DNA of 64,000 nucleotides from contig CAZFLM010000018.1 of the NCBI GenBank assembly GCA_964519955.1, positions 1 through 64,000 on the forward strand, read 5' to 3'. Both the position numbers and the translations under genes were made by a program. Every line of letters begins with the position of its first letter. The stretch's first letter is position 1. Source of the DNA: CAZFLM01 sp964519955. Its GTDB lineage: Bacteria; Armatimonadota; Chthonomonadetes; Chthonomonadales; CAJBBX01. Positions 62,701 to 64,000 of this stretch are shown one piece after another. The notes beneath the pieces were generated by a model, which was given only the letters and a program-made list of their open reading frames with translations, had not been told where the DNA came from and made no database searches.

Positions 62701-63670
62701 CGCTCTGGTCCGCGGCCAGCGAGTCGATGGTCAGCCTGGCGGGCCCCACCGGGAGGCGCGCGAACTCCAGCAAGTGGAAGGTGACGACGGAGTCCGTCTC
62801 GCCGCCGATGCTTAGCCCGAGGCGGCGCACCGCGCCCGACCAGGTCGGCATCTCGGACAGGCGCAGCGTCACCCACTGATCCCCGGCGCCCACCTCGAAT
62901 GGGAGCGCATTGACGCCGGAGTACGTGCCGTCGGCAGCGTCCGACCAGTTGATCACGAACCGGGCGGGCGCGGTAGCGGTGAGGTGCAGCGTGGCGTACG
63001 GGATGGACGACGCGCCCAGGCTCAGCGGCGGGCTCGAGAGGACGGCATTGGGCGCATCGAGCGTCAGCCTGGCGCCCGCACTCACCGTATCGAGCCGGCA
63101 TCCGCTCGTCGGGACGAAGCCGCCCGCCCCCTCCGCGCGGAAGTCCCAGCGCGGGCTCGCGGGGTCGTGGAAGCTCGGGACCCCCTGCTTCACGCGGATG
63201 TAGTCGATCTCGAGAACCGAGCCGTCGAGCGCATCGAACCGCAGCCGCGTCACACGCCCCTGCCACATCGGGTAGACGCGGTACACGTGGAAGCGCTTGT
63301 CGCCCTGCACGGAGAAGCCGCGCTCCTTGCCCGCGACGAAGCCCGCGTCCTTGCCCTCGGTGGTGCTCGCCCAGAAGAACTCCGCGCCGCCCTCCTTGTC
63401 GCACTTCATGCGGATCTCGATGTACTGGAAGTCGTTCGCCTGGATGTCGAGCGAGTTCCGGTCGGACGAGATCATGTAGGGGTCGCTGTCGGTAGCGCGT
63501 GTCTTCAGCGCGCCGCCGACCACCCGCAGCGGGGCGAGCGAGTGAGCGGCGAACCAGCCACCGGCAGAACCGGGCTGGTCGAACTCCCACGCGGCAACCA
63601 CCTTGTCTTCCGCCGTGGCCCGCAGTACGGAGAGCAGGAGCAGAACGAGACAGAGGACGGCGTGCTTCAT
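59765..63670 (-). CDS. Large secreted six-hairpin-like protein with three related beta-sandwich domains, 1301 aa
   Basis: Probably a secreted glycan-active protein. Signal peptide MKHAVLCLVLLLLSVLRATA. Two beta-sandwiches of a shared type fill residues ~20-310 (AAWEFDQPGSAGGWFAAHSL; RWDFRAEGAGGFVPTSG), and a third lies at the C-terminus (EWRFGDGGDALGWAPAND). Each has a W-x-G-x-[IV]-R-[RQ]-L block near its end (MWQGRVTRLRFDALDG; TWSGAVRRLGLSIGG; QWRGTIRQLRVDFNGG). Between them are Ig-like domains (SVCAVGERVGLAMRVRNDGG) and a helical region about 740-1090 suggestive of an alpha/alpha barrel (DYQATLDMCMKSYETVLWQA; WECPLHSPDILASGQACRAY; PVQWNGLDYANACIELARYD). The catalytic residues are not clear. 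AGGAGGTG at 7-base spacing supports ATG 63670. Confidence 0.78.
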   Translation of the reverse strand: MKHAVLCLVLLLLSVLRATAEDKVVAAWEFDQPGSAGGWFAAHSLAPLRVVGGALKTRATDSDPYMISSDRNSLDIQANDFQYIEIRMKCDKEGGAEFFWASTTEGKDAGFVAGKERGFSVQGDKRFHVYRVYPMWQGRVTRLRFDALDGSVLEIDYIRVKQGVPSFHDPASPRWDFRAEGAGGFVPTSGCRLDTVSAGARLTLDAPNAVLSSPPLSLGASSIPYATLHLTATAPARFVINWSDAADGTYSGVNALPFEVGAGDQWVTLRLSEMPTWSGAVRRLGLSIGGETDSVVTFHLLEFARLPVGPARLTIDSLAADQSVCAVGERVGLAMRVRNDGGAAVAPLHPELVSDPSILAVASPAEALPELQPGESATLRWTVAPRKAGVAAVAVKLAGSGLSAPARASTSLIVASARAEVASTGTFAVARKSVAAIGSGRVRLVLVAGPGGFQAARVDLLSGGRARTMGYLPYLARVALSGDHEPVSVPLTPVSASSNGKSATLKLHGSRAGVAVDATYSTSTGKPWIDANYRVSAARPVSLRAFQGPWLWAGEGSFGDEQDHALFPGVEWLVKGERSSSALDIAPPMHTRFAPHPNWVTIPAMAVEKDRAIVGVMWDPLQKWDGRRTRPSAVFASPNFVESRRNHLLGVFLPSIPDYVATNTLLAARPYHLAPGKPLTLSASIFAEADADVTAAPLIWYQRFCGGAAKAPAMPPKARDYQATLDMCMKSYETVLWQASAMAWMPVVGWAPGRDLNVAAMYDTMARLRPTRTDAAAWSARAQEVAAGTNDLTFALRGVGDPTAAVGAALLAGRGAAEAQPEGARYVFHPDGPRKALGLDGDTAVGIVAGPTENLLNWALRTGDRSTLEAGLRGLAFMDRFDVPRASQVWECPLHSPDILASGQACRAYLAGYRMTGKREYLQRAIFWARTGLPFVYAWRAPDMPQLMAYATIPIFGATFYTGSWFGVPVQWNGLDYANACIELARYDKSFPWRAIGEGITISGINQQSTRPKDYGTYTDNWNMVTNVECVGCMLSPNAIMGNVFRLQGVGWNSGADGVRAADGWIAVNGPGNVSGVSLRDGTLTAQASYFAGQTGTVAILPIGKPSAVSVDGKPLAEKTGGVLADGEWKYVPRLGLLTVCLKFGAAPASISVSGVRRVEPAPDQTEWRFGDGGDALGWAPANDLTQPAAAAASVRMEITGGDPYFVSPPFAIAAEKVTGFAMRARVSKPSGEFFWANSEGPIAPARCVSFHLPADGQFHDVVVDLTAHPQWRGTIRQLRVDFNGGKGDAVEIEWIRVVKR

Positions 63671-64000
63671 CGGGCGGCACCTCCTGGGCGCATGCATCGT
63701 GCGACGCGCGCCGTGCACGCCGTCGCGTTCACCATCGGGGGCGCAGTGTCCTGCGGATCGAGGGAAGTGGTCAGTGGTCAGTGGTCAGTGCGAGGCGAAG
63801 CGCCGACGCCGAGCGTCAAGGGCAGAACCTCGGCGGGATAACCGCCAAGGCCCCGTACAGGAGCACACAGCGCAGGCGGCCGTGGTGGGATGGGCGTCCC
63901 CGCCCGTCCGGTGGGGCGCTTGCCCGGCGCTGTTCGCCCTTCTCCGGCGCCAACGCCGTGGTGGGATGGGCGTCCCTGCCCGTCCCGCACCACCCACATG
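63671..64000. other. Intergenic region with dispersed repeats at the window end
   Basis: Upstream region of the 1301-aa protein gene. A ~30-base motif starting GCCGTGGTGGGATGGGCGTC occurs at 63879 and 63955, and its first 17 bases occur at 56733. A short direct repeat (GTGGTCAGTGGTCAGTGGTC) lies at 63769-63788. No coding frame looks real. Confidence 0.6.

Noticed and set aside
59985..63680. 1231-codon minus-strand frame overlapping the 1301-aa protein
   Set aside because: Arg/Gly/Ala-rich shadow in another frame of a gene with a clear signal peptide, ribosome-binding site and domains.
1..64000. tRNA, rRNA or riboswitch
   Set aside because: I looked for conserved rRNA stretches, tRNA T-loop-like GGTTCGAATCC motifs and known riboswitch cores and saw none I could support by eye. 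A covariance-model scan would decide.

Overview
This is a high-GC, gene-dense bacterial chromosome segment, probably a metagenome scaffold because it contains a run of 100 N at 59341-59440. An outer-membrane beta-barrel protein points to a diderm. Tat-exported Gfo/Idh/MocA oxidoreductases and many large, mostly secreted GH42-like or six-hairpin glycosidase-like proteins fit Armatimonadota or a similar polysaccharide-degrading lineage. That assignment is inference; no rRNA or marker gene is present. I saw no tRNA, rRNA, CRISPR array or transposase.

Layout. (1) 1-5.3 kb, + strand: a Tat-signal hypothetical protein, a Gfo/Idh/MocA oxidoreductase and a secreted hypothetical protein, then a decayed stretch holding a 3' remnant of the oxidoreductase gene, a few small uncertain ORFs and a 3 x 75-bp tandem repeat. 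(2) 5.6-11.3 kb, - strand: a two-gene operon for a six-hairpin-type glycosidase-like protein and a GH42-like protein. (3) 11.6-41.0 kb, + strand: an extracellular contractile injection system (eCIS) locus. It starts at a good sigma70-like promoter flanked by a perfect 18-bp palindrome. Gene order is DUF4255 cap protein, sheath, tube, small chaperone-like protein, DUF6760, a 2472-residue multi-enzyme DUF4157 effector, a small DUF5908-like protein, second tube protein, an 1174-residue Ala/Pro-rich protein, LysM tube protein, spike, PAAR, gp25-like, gpJ-like, tail protein I-like and a DUF4159 protein. Two large single-pass membrane proteins follow. (4) 41.1-48.6 kb, - strand, convergent: an exported caspase-like protease, a LuxR-type regulator fused to a membrane segment and beta-propeller, and two paralogous TPR proteins. 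(5) 48.7-53.7 kb, -: an outer-membrane barrel and an Ig-repeat secreted protein. (6) 54.2-63.7 kb, -: three large glycosidase-like proteins separated by tandem and dispersed repeats, including the scaffold gap.

How the parts may work together. The eCIS genes supply a sheath, inner tube, spike and baseplate. The giant protein carries two alpha/beta-hydrolase-like modules, the DUF4157 signature typical of eCIS cargo, a phospholipase C/P1-nuclease-like helical module, an M15-like peptidase and a C-terminal HNH nuclease-like module, so it is the probable payload. No AAA+ ATPase, canonical tape-measure protein or tail fibre is recognisable here. The two membrane proteins could anchor the particle, and the neighbouring caspase/LuxR/TPR cluster could be a linked stress or cell-death module. 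Both ideas are inference from gene position and domains.
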